A DNA stretch of 64,000 nt from Planctomycetota bacterium (GTDB lineage: Bacteria > Planctomycetota > Planctomycetia > Pirellulales > Pirellulaceae), in assembly GCA_014381825.1 (NCBI GenBank), contig JACNKX010000116.1:17052-81051 (forward strand), read 5' to 3'. Position numbers and translations under genes: made by a program. Of the stretch, positions 26,678 through 35,282 are shown piece after piece. The notes below the pieces were generated by a model, which ran no database searches, was not told where the DNA came from, and saw only the letters and a program-made list of their open reading frames with translations. Every line of letters starts with the position of its first letter. Positions within the stretch are counted from its first letter, which is position 1.

Positions 26678-27696
26678 CTTTCAATCAGCATGCTGATGAT
26701 GTCGTCCGTCGCGATGCCGTCGCTTTCGGCGGTGAAGCTGGTGACGAGTCGATGCCGTAACACTGGATAGGCGACGTACGCGATGTCTTCAGTCGAAACG
26801 TGAACGCGACCGTCGAGGAGCGCATGTGCCTTGGCACCCATCAACATCGATTGACATGCCCGAGGTCCGGCTCCCCAGGTCAGATACTTCTTGATGAAAT
26901 CGGGCGATTCGTCGGATTCGGGTCGTGTGCCCCGCGCCAGCTGTACCGCGAACTCAGTCACGGAGCGAGCGATCAAGACGCGACGGACGACTTTCTGCAA
27001 TCCGAGAATCGACTTCTTCTCGAGCAGGGGCGAGAGCGTGGGTAAGCCTTGGCCGGTCGTTGCTTCCGCAATCAGGACTTCTTCGTCATAGGTCGGATAG
27101 TTGACGTTGACGCGGAACATGAAGCGATCGAGTTGCGCTTCAGGCAGCGGATAAGTGCCTTCCTGTTCGATGGGATTTTGAGTCCCAAGAACCAGGAAGG
27201 GGGGTTCGAGCGGAAAGTCCTGCCCAGCGGTTGTGACTTTCGACTCTTGCATCGCTTGTAATAACGCAGCTTGTGTCTTCGGTGGCGTGCGGTTGATTTC
27301 GTCGGCCAGGATGATGTTGCCGAACAGTGGGCCTTTAACGAATCGCATGTGCCGCCGGCCGGTGCCCTCTTCTTCGTCCAGAATCTCCGTGCCGGTGATG
27401 TCGGACGGCATCAGATCGGGCGTGAACTGGATTCGGCTGAAGTTGAGCGACAACAAATCGGCGAAGCTTGAAATCATCAACGTCTTGGCCAAGCCTGGCA
27501 CACCTTCGAGCAGGCAATGTCCCTTGGAGAGCAACGCGATGAGAATTTGCTTGAGGACTTCGTCTTGTCCGATGATCACTCGGCCAAGCTCTTGCTTCAG
27601 TTTCGCGGCGACAACTGACAGTTGCTCGGCGGCTTTTAAGTCGCGTTCGTCTGCGGTGACGGTTTGCGTAGATTGAAGTAGTGTCTCGGTACTCAT
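26674..27696 (-). CDS. MoxR-family AAA+ ATPase
   Basis: 340 residues. Walker A GVPGLAKT at 65-72 and Walker B IILADEINR at about 127-135 (D132, E133), followed by sensor region LVLGTQNPIEQEGTYPLPEAQLDRF, are typical of the MoxR AAA+ family. The C-terminal lid includes KYLTWGAGPRACQSM and ends VTSFTAESDG. MoxR ATPases work with DUF58 and VWA proteins as chaperones or activators of membrane or redox complexes. It is the first gene of the minus-strand operon that continues down to 14688. The stop is formed by a repeat. Confidence 0.93.
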   Translation of the reverse strand: MSTETLLQSTQTVTADERDLKAAEQLSVVAAKLKQELGRVIIGQDEVLKQILIALLSKGHCLLEGVPGLAKTLMISSFADLLSLNFSRIQFTPDLMPSDITGTEILDEEEGTGRRHMRFVKGPLFGNIILADEINRTPPKTQAALLQAMQESKVTTAGQDFPLEPPFLVLGTQNPIEQEGTYPLPEAQLDRFMFRVNVNYPTYDEEVLIAEATTGQGLPTLSPLLEKKSILGLQKVVRRVLIARSVTEFAVQLARGTRPESDESPDFIKKYLTWGAGPRACQSMLMGAKAHALLDGRVHVSTEDIAYVAYPVLRHRLVTSFTAESDGIATDDIISMLIER

Positions 27697-27783
27697 GTCC
27701 GTTCCTTCATAGCCATCGTGTGAAGAGGCTGTATGTTCTACGAGGCGAATCTGTGAGTGGAAGCCCCAGCCACGAGGCTGTTG

Positions 27784-29553
27784 CTACGACCGCAGGTCGT
27801 AACAGACGATGTTTTGTTTGCGGCGTAGATAGAGCTTTCCATCGACGATTGTTGGTGAGGTGCATTCGACGAGGCCCATGTTCTCCTCGTCAAGTCGTTC
27901 CAGACGATTCGTGTTTGTCCCGAACATCAGCAAGCGATTCTTGCCAACGGTTATCAACTTGTTGTTCGCGATGGCTGGCGACGAGTAGTTCGAGTTGCCG
28001 ATGCCTTCACGCCACATGGTCTTGCCATCGGAAAGGCGGACGCAGAGCGCTGTGCCAGCGGCGGTCGAGTAGACGAATCCGTTGTAGACGACGGGTGTCG
28101 ATCCATGACAATCGGCTCGCGAGGTCCATGTTTCTTCGGGTTCAGAATCGCCAAGTTGATAGGCACAAAGTGTGTTACTGCCGTGCAGGACGAGTTTGTC
28201 ACCGGCAACAATCGGTGTGCTGTTGCCGCCGTGCGAGCGAATTTGCCACTCGATTTCGCCGCTCTTCACTTCGATCGCCGTCAGCTGATTACCTGTGTTA
28301 CAGATTACAAATGTATTGCCGTCGTATTTCCAAACGGCCGGCGAACTGTGTTCGGATTTAACTCTGCTCTGCGACCAAAGCTCCTCACCGGTCTCTGCAT
28401 CAAGGCCAGTGACCGGCCCTGAAAGAACCACGGCGACGCCATCGGCGACCGTAAAAGACGACGAGGTTTCTTTATTCGGTCGAGCCGTATTGGCTTGCCA
28501 GATCTCGCGACCGGACGTTGCGTCGATGCAGTAGACATATCCGCCGGAACCCGAAGCGTAGACTCGACCGTTCACGACACAGGGCGTGCCGTTGGATGGT
28601 GTCGTGTGCGTGCCACCATCATTCTCGAACTTCCAGATCGATTCGCCGGAATCCGCGTCGAGGCAGTAGACGACGTCGAGACCACTGTACGCCGGCGGTT
28701 GCCTTTTGTTTGGCGGAATATTGACGTACGTATAGGTGCGACCGTTGGTAATTGACACGCTTCCCCAGCCGCCTTCCCATTCGCCGGGAATGCGATCGCT
28801 CGTCCACAGGGGCGGCGGACCGCTGGACGGCCACGAATTAAGTAGCGACGGGCCAGCCGAGACTACGCCGTCTCGGCTGGGCCCGCGCCACATCGGCCAG
28901 TCAGCGGGAGTTGGTTCGGTGCTTTGTGGCTGTACTCGTTCGACGCGACCAGCCAAAGGTTGCGCCGCGGATTCAGCTTGATCAGCGTTCGCATAGATTT
29001 GCTGCTGCTCAACAAGATCGCGATCTGCCTGGCTGAGCTTTGCCAGTGGCATCTCGATCTCGCGTCCGTCGTCTTGTCGTTTTAGGCGAACGGAACGGTC
29101 GTCGTGCGCGATATAAGCCAACTTGATTGACGAACGACGTCCGTCGATTGTCTGCCAAACGCGGTACTCGTTTCCGACGACGGAGTATCCGCCGATCAAC
29201 ATGCAAAACATCAGACTCAGGCCAACGACAACGGCGCTGGCCCGAGTTGTGAGCGGCCATCGCCAACGACGATCGCGATCATCGCGCCGATACGAAACCG
29301 TGTTTGCTGCGGTTGATGGTATCGTGTCTCGCGATGGGAATTCGCGGTTGGCTGGTTGAATCGTCGTAGCCCAACGATCGTCGTGACTTTGAAAGAACAT
29401 GACGGCGACGTAATCGCTTGTGTCTTGCACTCGCTCCAACAGAACTGTCTGCGTGCAACGCGGGCACTTGAGTTGCTTACCATCGAGACGGCGGCTCTTA
29501 ATTCGAAGTTGCGAGTTGCAATGCGGACAGCGCACATTGGTAACGCCAGACAT
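27784..29553 (-). CDS. Zinc-ribbon, SHD1 and PQQ-like beta-propeller protein
   Basis: 589 residues from ATG 29553, chosen because AAGGAG lies 8 bases before it; an upstream in-frame ATG at 29574 has no such site. The N-terminus has a zinc ribbon (CPHC at 9-12, CPRC at 30-33). One TM helix follows at about 110-130 (AVVVGLSLMFCMLIGGYSVV), then an SHD1 domain (EYRVWQTIDGRRSSIKL ... AKLSQADRDLV). From about 215 (DWPMWRGPSRDGV) to the end is a PQQ-type eight-bladed propeller (WKFENDGGTHTTPSNGTP, GYVYCIDATSGREIW, TPVVYNGFVYSTAAG). Such membrane-anchored propellers bind partners rather than PQQ; function unknown. It follows the sigma/FecR pair after about 225 bases. Confidence 0.8.
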   Translation of the reverse strand: MSGVTNVRCPHCNSQLRIKSRRLDGKQLKCPRCTQTVLLERVQDTSDYVAVMFFQSHDDRWATTIQPANREFPSRDTIPSTAANTVSYRRDDRDRRWRWPLTTRASAVVVGLSLMFCMLIGGYSVVGNEYRVWQTIDGRRSSIKLAYIAHDDRSVRLKRQDDGREIEMPLAKLSQADRDLVEQQQIYANADQAESAAQPLAGRVERVQPQSTEPTPADWPMWRGPSRDGVVSAGPSLLNSWPSSGPPPLWTSDRIPGEWEGGWGSVSITNGRTYTYVNIPPNKRQPPAYSGLDVVYCLDADSGESIWKFENDGGTHTTPSNGTPCVVNGRVYASGSGGYVYCIDATSGREIWQANTARPNKETSSSFTVADGVAVVLSGPVTGLDAETGEELWSQSRVKSEHSSPAVWKYDGNTFVICNTGNQLTAIEVKSGEIEWQIRSHGGNSTPIVAGDKLVLHGSNTLCAYQLGDSEPEETWTSRADCHGSTPVVYNGFVYSTAAGTALCVRLSDGKTMWREGIGNSNYSSPAIANNKLITVGKNRLLMFGTNTNRLERLDEENMGLVECTSPTIVDGKLYLRRKQNIVCYDLRS

Positions 29554-29779
29554 TTCGTTCTCCTTCAGAAGCATTCTGTTCCGAGGCTCAGATGGCCTGC
29601 GAAGGCATCACCGTGAAGTGACTTAAGGACGGCATTGAGTCAACCGTTCGCGTTGAGTCATCGGCCTTCACTGGGGTAATAACGAGTGCCGCGAATGCAT
29701 TACAGAAAAGTTGAAGAAAGTTGTCGTCGCGAGAGAAAGGAGGCCGGAACAAGTCTGCGCAGTTCCAGCCTATGCAAAG

Positions 29780-30577
29780 CTACTTCACAGGAGGATAAGT
29801 CTTCGCTTCACGTCGCGGTTTGTAGAATTCGCCCTTGTGATTGATCCCCTGGCCTTCGTCTTTGACGAGTGTGATCTTGTTCGCAACGCGTACGGAGCCC
29901 TTGAAGACGTGTACTTCGACATCGTTGTGCTTGTCGACGGACAAACCGAATTCTGTGCCCAGATCGACGATCTCGATTCCTCCCGCGATCACCGTAAAGC
30001 CTTCCGCCTCGGGTGGCACGACGGCGCGCATGACGCCTCGATCAAACTTGAATCGGTTTGGCTCGCCGAGTAACTCAAAGTCAGCGGGGCCTTGCATGAC
30101 GATAAGTACTCCACCACTGAGTTCGAGGTTGCCTCGACCGGCAACGATTTGGCCTCGACCGGGTTTGAGCGAGCCGTCCAATGGCTGATCGTCCGCGTTT
30201 TGCCATGCGAAATGAGAACCATCGATTAGTGTCGCGACGACGTTGCGACCAGGGCCATAGTTGTTGTAAACGTAGTGAACGACGGCGAAAAGCAAGGAAG
30301 CGGCAATCGCGAATGAAATGAACGGCGTCCAGTTACTTTGCTGCGTCGGCAGAAGCTCACGAGTCGATTCCAACGGCATCTCGACCGTCGGTGTGCGATG
30401 ATGCTGAAGCTCAAGCATCGCATGAAGACTGACATACTCGACGTAGTACTCCCGAGAGCCCGCGTCGTTGTTAATGATTTCGTTTAACTCGTCTCGCTGC
30501 GCAGCATCTAAATCACCTTCCGTCACAGCGACGAGGAGTTCAATAAACTCAAGGGATGGCTGAAATTGTTCTGTCAC
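29780..30577 (-). CDS. FecR-like transmembrane anti-sigma/signalling protein
   Basis: 265 residues. An N-terminal cytoplasmic part (LVAVTEGDLDAAQRDELNEII) resembles the zinc-less anti-sigma domains of planctomycete FecR proteins. One TM helix is at about 84-103, and a periplasmic FecR domain spans about 145-240 (SGGVLIVMQGPADFELLG, FTVIAGGIEIVDLGTEFGLSV, VEVHVFKGSVRV). It overlaps the sigma factor gene by four bases (ATGA type), so the two are translationally coupled, as expected for a regulator and its sigma factor. Many planctomycete homologues are much longer, with a lectin or LamG domain at the end; this one stops after FecR. Confidence 0.85.
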   Translation of the reverse strand: MTEQFQPSLEFIELLVAVTEGDLDAAQRDELNEIINNDAGSREYYVEYVSLHAMLELQHHRTPTVEMPLESTRELLPTQQSNWTPFISFAIAASLLFAVVHYVYNNYGPGRNVVATLIDGSHFAWQNADDQPLDGSLKPGRGQIVAGRGNLELSGGVLIVMQGPADFELLGEPNRFKFDRGVMRAVVPPEAEGFTVIAGGIEIVDLGTEFGLSVDKHNDVEVHVFKGSVRVANKITLVKDEGQGINHKGEFYKPRREAKTYPPVK

Positions 30578-31131
30578 AATGGTTCACACTTGCTTTGGAT
30601 GCACTCCATTAGCATGGCTCGCAGGCGATGCAGTCGGACGGCGAGCCGGTTCGCTGATTGGCCAATTTCATTCGCCAAGTTCTTCACGGACCATCCGTCT
30701 CCGTAGCGACGATGGATCAAATTACGTCCATCGTCGGGAAGCTGCTGAATACACTGCGTAAGCGCTGTTAACCGATCGTCGAAACGTTCCGATTGCGTTT
30801 CGAAAGCAGTCGCGATTAACGAGACCGCTTCGTCGTCGAATACATGCCGATCGCGGCCTTGTTTTTGTCGAAGAGCCATCACTTGATACCGTGCGATTTG
30901 AAATGCCCAGGCCATGAAGTTGGTTCCCGGCTCGAAATCGTCGAGCTTTTCCCAAAGTATCAGGTTCGTCTGTTGCAGGAGATCGTTGGCTTGTTCGCGG
31001 TTTCCTACCAGCGATAGGATGAAGCCGAACAACCGATTCTGATTTGTCAGCATCAGCTGAACGGTATCGTTGGAAGACGGCACCGCGTTTGGTTGGGTCG
31101 ACCGATGCCCATGGGGCGGCTGTTGCTGCAT
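30574..31131 (-). CDS. ECF sigma factor, Rhodopirellula/Verrucomicrobium-type subfamily
   Basis: 185 residues. Region 2 is seen as LFGFILSLVGNREQANDLLQQTNLILWEK followed by FMAWAFQIARYQVMALRQK; region 4 as LTQCIQQLPDDGRNLIHRRY and WSVKNLANEIGQSANRLAVRLHRLRAML with a helix-turn-helix. The GTNFMAWAFQIAR element matches the subfamily found in planctomycetes and Verrucomicrobia. It directs RNA polymerase to a small regulon under control of the FecR protein downstream. About 20 N-terminal residues (QQQPPHGHRSTQ) are low-complexity; a later start is possible. It is divergent from the efflux operon across a 608-base gap. Confidence 0.88.
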   Translation of the reverse strand: MQQQPPHGHRSTQPNAVPSSNDTVQLMLTNQNRLFGFILSLVGNREQANDLLQQTNLILWEKLDDFEPGTNFMAWAFQIARYQVMALRQKQGRDRHVFDDEAVSLIATAFETQSERFDDRLTALTQCIQQLPDDGRNLIHRRYGDGWSVKNLANEIGQSANRLAVRLHRLRAMLMECIQSKCEPL

Positions 31132-31739
31132 CGAGGAAGTCGTTTCAAGCTGGCTGGCTCAACGAATCAAACATTCGCGAATCAAACATCACGAACCTTC
31201 GTATGCAAATAACACTTGTTTCGATGAAATTACGGGAAATCTGTGAATTCGTGACGCGAAACTTCGCCGGTAACGCCGCCCTCTCGCTTGAATCTAAGTC
31301 GATCGACCGCACTCCTCGTTCTTCGAGGCACGAAATGCTGTGCTAAACGGAATCTCTCAAGGTGTCGACCAGAGTGGCAGCTTTCCCCAACGCCATAGTC
31401 AGCAGCGCGGCGCTTAATTCCATGGTCTTTCTACTTGTGGACGGAGATTTGCGGAACCCTTCCCAGTAACGCCTCAGCGTTATTGGTTAAGGTCGCTTAG
31501 CCTACCTAAGCCGTGACTATAACACGAATTGAAGAGCGTCTCTCCAGTACCGGTGGCGAGCTTGGCTGGAAGTGTCATCTCCGACTATACTTAAGAGGTC
31601 TAGATATCCCGCCTCCCATACCCTCCGATCGTGTCGTCTCTTCAGCGACTTCTACTCTAATCGCCACAACGATTGTGTCGATGTTGGGGTTCTATGTAAC
31701 GACACATGGTTTCCATCCCTCCACTGACTCTCCCTGATT
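31132..31739. other. 608-base non-coding divergent region
   Basis: No convincing gene. Two adjacent hairpins are visible: TAACGC-CTCA-GCGTTA (31467-31482) and GCTTAG-CCTAC-CTAAGC (31495-31511), neither followed by a T run. A sigma70-like promoter lies further on (31562-31591). The small ORFs here lack ribosome-binding sites and family resemblance. Confidence 0.6.
31562..31591 (+). promoter_or_regulatory. Possible sigma70-type promoter for the efflux operon
   Basis: TTGGCT at 31562-31567, 18-base spacer, TATACT at 31586-31591. It is oriented toward the adaptor gene at 31740. Pattern match only. Confidence 0.35.
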
Positions 31740-33488
31740 ATGAACGCAACACAATCCCCCAGCTTTTGGCAACTCGCATGGAAACCCGTGATCGGGCTCG
31801 CCATTCTGGCTTCAATTGTGGTGTTGGCGACGGCCAGCTGGAGCTTTTTCCAGGACATGGGCGACACGTCGCAAGCTTATGTCTATTACACGGTGCAACC
31901 TTCCGACTTGCCGATCGTCGTCACTGAGCGCGGGAACCTCGAAAGCCAGCTTGAGACCAAGGTCCGCTGCGAAGTCGAAAGCTCTTCTTTCGATCGCAGC
32001 AGTTCGAACGGCACTCAGATCATCTTCATCGTGCCCAACGGAAGTGCGGTCAAAGAAGGCGATCTGCTCGTCGAACTCGATTCGGCCGCGATCCGTGATC
32101 GGCTCGACAGCGAACAATTAACTTATGACAAGGCCGTCTCGCAACGAATCCAAGCCAAGGCGACGTATGACAATCAGATTACCGAGAACCAGACGAACGA
32201 GGCGCAATCGGAACTGAAAGTCGAACTCGCTAAGCTCGAGCGCGAAATGTATATGGATACTGAGAACGGCACATTTAAGTTGGCATTGGAGGATATCGCG
32301 CGACAGATTGATGAATCGAAGAATTTGATTCTGGAGTCGCAGGCTGCTTTGGAATTGGAGAAGACGGAGAAGTCAGGCATCGAAGCGTTGTTCAAGCTGG
32401 GCTATCGAGGTAAGAGCGATATGGAGCAAAGTCGCTTTCGATTCTTGCAGGCGGAAGACAAGTTGGCTTCCTCTGTCAACCGGCTCTCAACGTATCAATC
32501 GACTCGTAAGCAGCTGAAAGACTACGAGTTTCGCATGCAGAAGATGCAGTTGGATGGCGACGTCTCGACGGCAGAGCAGAATTTGGTGCAGACCAAGACT
32601 TCCAACGAGGCGCAACTCGCCAAGGCCGAAGCCGCGAAGATTGAATCCGAAAAGACGGAAGAGAAACAAAAAGAGCGACTGACTAAACTTGCGGAACAGT
32701 TAACACGCTGCAAGATCCTCGCGCCGCACGATGGGATGGTCGTCTACGCTCGACCGAACAGCCGCTCCAGCACGAGTACCGAGATCGCCGAAGGCGTTAC
32801 CGTTCGCGAGCGCCAACAACTGATTACGCTGCCCGATCTTTCGCAGATGCAGGTGAAGACTCAGATTCACGAAGCAGTTCTTGATCAGATTCGTGCTGGT
32901 TTGCCCGTGACCGTAAAGATCGAAACGTTTCAGAATCGTACTTACGACGGAATCGTCCACGAGGTCGCCGTCGTGCCGACGTCCAGTTACTACACCAGTA
33001 TTAAGACCTACGATTGTGTGATTCGTATCCAAGAACGAGTAGAGAATCTGAAGCCCGGCATGACGGCTGTGGTCGATATCCATGTCGATCGCATCAGAGG
33101 CGTGCTGTCGATTCCCGTGCAAGCCGTTGCCCGCGTCAAGAAGGATACATGGTGCTACGTTCATAGCGACGAAGGTGTTGAGCGACGGATGATCAAGCTA
33201 GGACGCAGTAATGACAAATTCGTTCACGTGACCGAAGGACTGTCGGCTGGCGATCGTGTCATTCTAAATACGGATGCGATCTTTGAGGAATCCGAAGAAG
33301 AAAGTTCGGAGATTACATCAGAAGGGGACGTCGAAGAGGCTCCCGATGTTCAGTTGCCACCAGCTGACGAAATGACGAAGGGTGGACCTCGAACGTCGTC
33401 TTCTTCGGAACAAGGAAAACGCACCGCCTCGCAAAGCGGGCGCCCCGACCGACCACGCGGCAAAGGCAAAAGAACGCGTCCCGAATGA
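31740..33488 (+). CDS. HlyD/MacA-type periplasmic adaptor of an efflux pump
   Basis: 582 residues. One TM helix near the N-terminus (about 17-36, VIGLAILASIVVLATASWSFF). A split biotinyl-lipoyl domain starts at about 85-125 (FIVPNGSAVKEGDLLVELDSAAIRD) and resumes after a long alpha-hairpin coiled coil (about 130-320) at KILAPHDGMVVYARP. Beta-barrel and membrane-proximal domains follow (MQVKTQIHEAVLDQIRAGLPV, LKPGMTAVVDIHV, LSAGDRVILNT). The acidic, Arg-rich C-terminal tail of about 60 residues is disordered. Adaptors of this kind link an inner-membrane ABC transporter to TolC, and both a permease and a TolC gene follow. It starts a plus-strand operon. Confidence 0.88.
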   Translation: MNATQSPSFWQLAWKPVIGLAILASIVVLATASWSFFQDMGDTSQAYVYYTVQPSDLPIVVTERGNLESQLETKVRCEVESSSFDRSSSNGTQIIFIVPNGSAVKEGDLLVELDSAAIRDRLDSEQLTYDKAVSQRIQAKATYDNQITENQTNEAQSELKVELAKLEREMYMDTENGTFKLALEDIARQIDESKNLILESQAALELEKTEKSGIEALFKLGYRGKSDMEQSRFRFLQAEDKLASSVNRLSTYQSTRKQLKDYEFRMQKMQLDGDVSTAEQNLVQTKTSNEAQLAKAEAAKIESEKTEEKQKERLTKLAEQLTRCKILAPHDGMVVYARPNSRSSTSTEIAEGVTVRERQQLITLPDLSQMQVKTQIHEAVLDQIRAGLPVTVKIETFQNRTYDGIVHEVAVVPTSSYYTSIKTYDCVIRIQERVENLKPGMTAVVDIHVDRIRGVLSIPVQAVARVKKDTWCYVHSDEGVERRMIKLGRSNDKFVHVTEGLSAGDRVILNTDAIFEESEEESSEITSEGDVEEAPDVQLPPADEMTKGGPRTSSSSEQGKRTASQSGRPDRPRGKGKRTRPE

Positions 33489-33491
33489 TCC

Positions 33492-33564
33492 TTCGTTTAA
33501 CGGCAGGCTATAGGCGACCGTGTTGTCGGTGGACGAAGTCGCCCACGGCTTGCCGTTAAACGAA
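33492..33564. repeat. Palindromic repeat, family 2 (copy B)
   Basis: Bounded by a perfect 13-base inverted repeat, TTCGTTTAACGGC / GCCGTTAAACGAA, 73 bases in all. It lies three bases after the adaptor stop and before the permease, and adds a spurious in-frame extension (starting at 33520) to the permease reading frame. Confidence 0.88.
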
Positions 33565-33594
33565 TTGAAGCACCCTGGCCAGCAGCACATCTAT

Positions 33595-34887
33595 ATGTAC
33601 TGGAACACTTTCAAAGTCGGCGTCAAGAATTTGCTGCTGCATAAATTGCGCAGCTTGCTGACTGTACTTGGAGTAATTCTCGGTGTTGGCTCCGTGATTT
33701 CGATGGTGGCAATCACAGAAGGCTCGAAGAAGGAAGCTCTGGAGCGCATTCGCCAGCTCGGCGCGACGAATGTAATCATTCGTAGTGTGAAGCCGATCGA
33801 AACCGGCGCCGGTGAAGAATCGGCAGCGACTACTGCCACGCAAACAAGTCGCGTTTTAGAGTACGGCTTGAAACATAAAGATCTGGATCGTTTGAAAGGT
33901 GCCTTGCCGACGATCAAGAAGGCTGTTCCGATCGCGCTCGTGGTGCAAGAAGCACAGCACTCGCATCGCCGAATTTCGAACGCTCGAATTCTGGGAACGA
34001 TCGACGAATTCATCAAAGTGAAGCATCTGGAGGTACTTCGAGGACGCTTTATTACGGATGTCGATAACTATTCCACGTCCAACGTCGCCGTACTTGCAGC
34101 CGGTTCGGCCCAACGTCTATTCAGCTTCGAAGACCCAATCGGCGAGGATGTTCTACTGGGAACCGACGTGTATCGGGTGATTGGAGTCCTCAAGCCTCAA
34201 GGGAGTGGCAACGCGACACCAGGCGGGTTCGGACAACAGAATTACAACGAAGACATTTACATTCCGTTAAGTTGCGCTCAGCATCGCTTCGGCGAGTTGC
34301 AGGCAATTCGCAGCGCGGGCAGTCGCAGTTACGAGATGACTCAGTTGAACGAGATCACGTTGTCGGTAAACGATGCGAGCTTAGTCAGCCAAACTGCGTC
34401 GATGGCTCGAAAACTGTTACTATTATCTCATCCGCGAAACGACGATTTTGAGATTCAAGTTCCGTTGGAGCTGCTGCAACAAGCCGAAAAGGAAAAGCAG
34501 ATCTGGAATCTCGTGATGGGCAGCATCGCTGGCATTTCTCTGGTTGTCGGGGGCATCGGCATTATGAACATCATGTTGGCGAGTGTCACCGAGCGGACTC
34601 GCGAGATTGGGATTCGACGAGCGTTAGGTGCCAAACGGTCGGATATCACCTATCAGTTCTTGGTCGAAACAATTCTTCTCTCGTCGATCGGTGGAATTCT
34701 AGGAGTCATTCTCGGCATCGGCGTTCCGTTTGTCGTCAGCCACTTTTCGAGTATCGAGACGGCGATCAGCATCTGGGCGGTAGGCATTTCGTTTAGCATC
34801 TCGGTCGGCATCGGTGTAGTCTTCGGAATCTACCCGGCCCGTCGCGCGGCGATGATGGACCCAATTCAGGCTCTCCGACACGAGTAG
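33595..34887 (+). CDS. MacB/FtsX-type ABC transporter permease
   Basis: 430 residues from ATG 33595 (MYWNTFKVGVKNLLLHKLRS). The frame is open from 33520 but those residues derive from a family 2 repeat. An N-terminal TM (LLTVLGVILGVGSVISMVAI) is followed by a MacB periplasmic core domain (about 50-290) and three TM helices in the FtsX domain (about 305-330, 355-385, 395-420) with IMNIMLASVTERTREIGIRRALGAKRSDI, the hallmark coupling loop. The C-terminal GIYPARRAAMMDPIQALRHE is also typical. No ABC ATPase is fused or adjacent, so nucleotide hydrolysis must be supplied from elsewhere. Confidence 0.9.
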   Translation: MYWNTFKVGVKNLLLHKLRSLLTVLGVILGVGSVISMVAITEGSKKEALERIRQLGATNVIIRSVKPIETGAGEESAATTATQTSRVLEYGLKHKDLDRLKGALPTIKKAVPIALVVQEAQHSHRRISNARILGTIDEFIKVKHLEVLRGRFITDVDNYSTSNVAVLAAGSAQRLFSFEDPIGEDVLLGTDVYRVIGVLKPQGSGNATPGGFGQQNYNEDIYIPLSCAQHRFGELQAIRSAGSRSYEMTQLNEITLSVNDASLVSQTASMARKLLLLSHPRNDDFEIQVPLELLQQAEKEKQIWNLVMGSIAGISLVVGGIGIMNIMLASVTERTREIGIRRALGAKRSDITYQFLVETILLSSIGGILGVILGIGVPFVVSHFSSIETAISIWAVGISFSISVGIGVVFGIYPARRAAMMDPIQALRHE

Positions 34888-34894
34888 CGGCGGC

Positions 34895-35164
34895 ATGACT
34901 CGATTTCTTTCGCCGCTGTGTTTGTTGTTAGCACTCGCCATGGTCATCGCAGGCTTCGCACTTTGGTCAGTGGATGCTCCAGAAGCTGGCATCGAATTGC
35001 ATCGCGCTCGCGTTGTCGGGGATGACAGCTCCACAGAAGCCATGGAAGCGAAATTAGCGCAGCGACAGACCGCGAGGAAGGCATTGCTCGTTTGCCTATT
35101 TGGAGGGAGTGCCGCCATGACGCTAGCAGCGTTCGCAACGCTAGGCCGCAGTGATCCGAGCTGA
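34895..35164 (+). CDS. Small two-TM membrane protein of unknown function
   Basis: 89 residues, seven bases after the permease stop. Two hydrophobic helices (LCLLLALAMVIAGFALWSV and LVCLFGGSAAMTLAAFATL) flank a short hydrophilic loop with Glu, Lys and Arg. I recognise no family. Its position inside the adaptor-permease-TolC operon suggests an accessory part of the pump; this is inference. It could also be spurious, but spacing and the clear two-helix pattern favour a gene. Confidence 0.55.
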   Translation: MTRFLSPLCLLLALAMVIAGFALWSVDAPEAGIELHRARVVGDDSSTEAMEAKLAQRQTARKALLVCLFGGSAAMTLAAFATLGRSDPS

Positions 35165-35194
35165 CTCTGCGGATATTTGGCTCTCGATTCTCCG

Positions 35195-35238
35195 ACCGAT
35201 CAGCCGATGCTGATGAATACCGATCGGTGTTGTCTTTT
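35195..35238 (+). terminator. Possible weak terminator after the small membrane protein
   Basis: ACCGATC (35195-35201) and GATCGGT (35222-35228) can pair with a 20-base loop, followed by GTTGTCTTTTC. The large loop makes it weak; the TolC gene may still be read through. Confidence 0.25.
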
Positions 35239-35282
35239 CATTCAGGCCAAGTCAGGCCGCTGTTAGTTCGGGGAGATGCTGC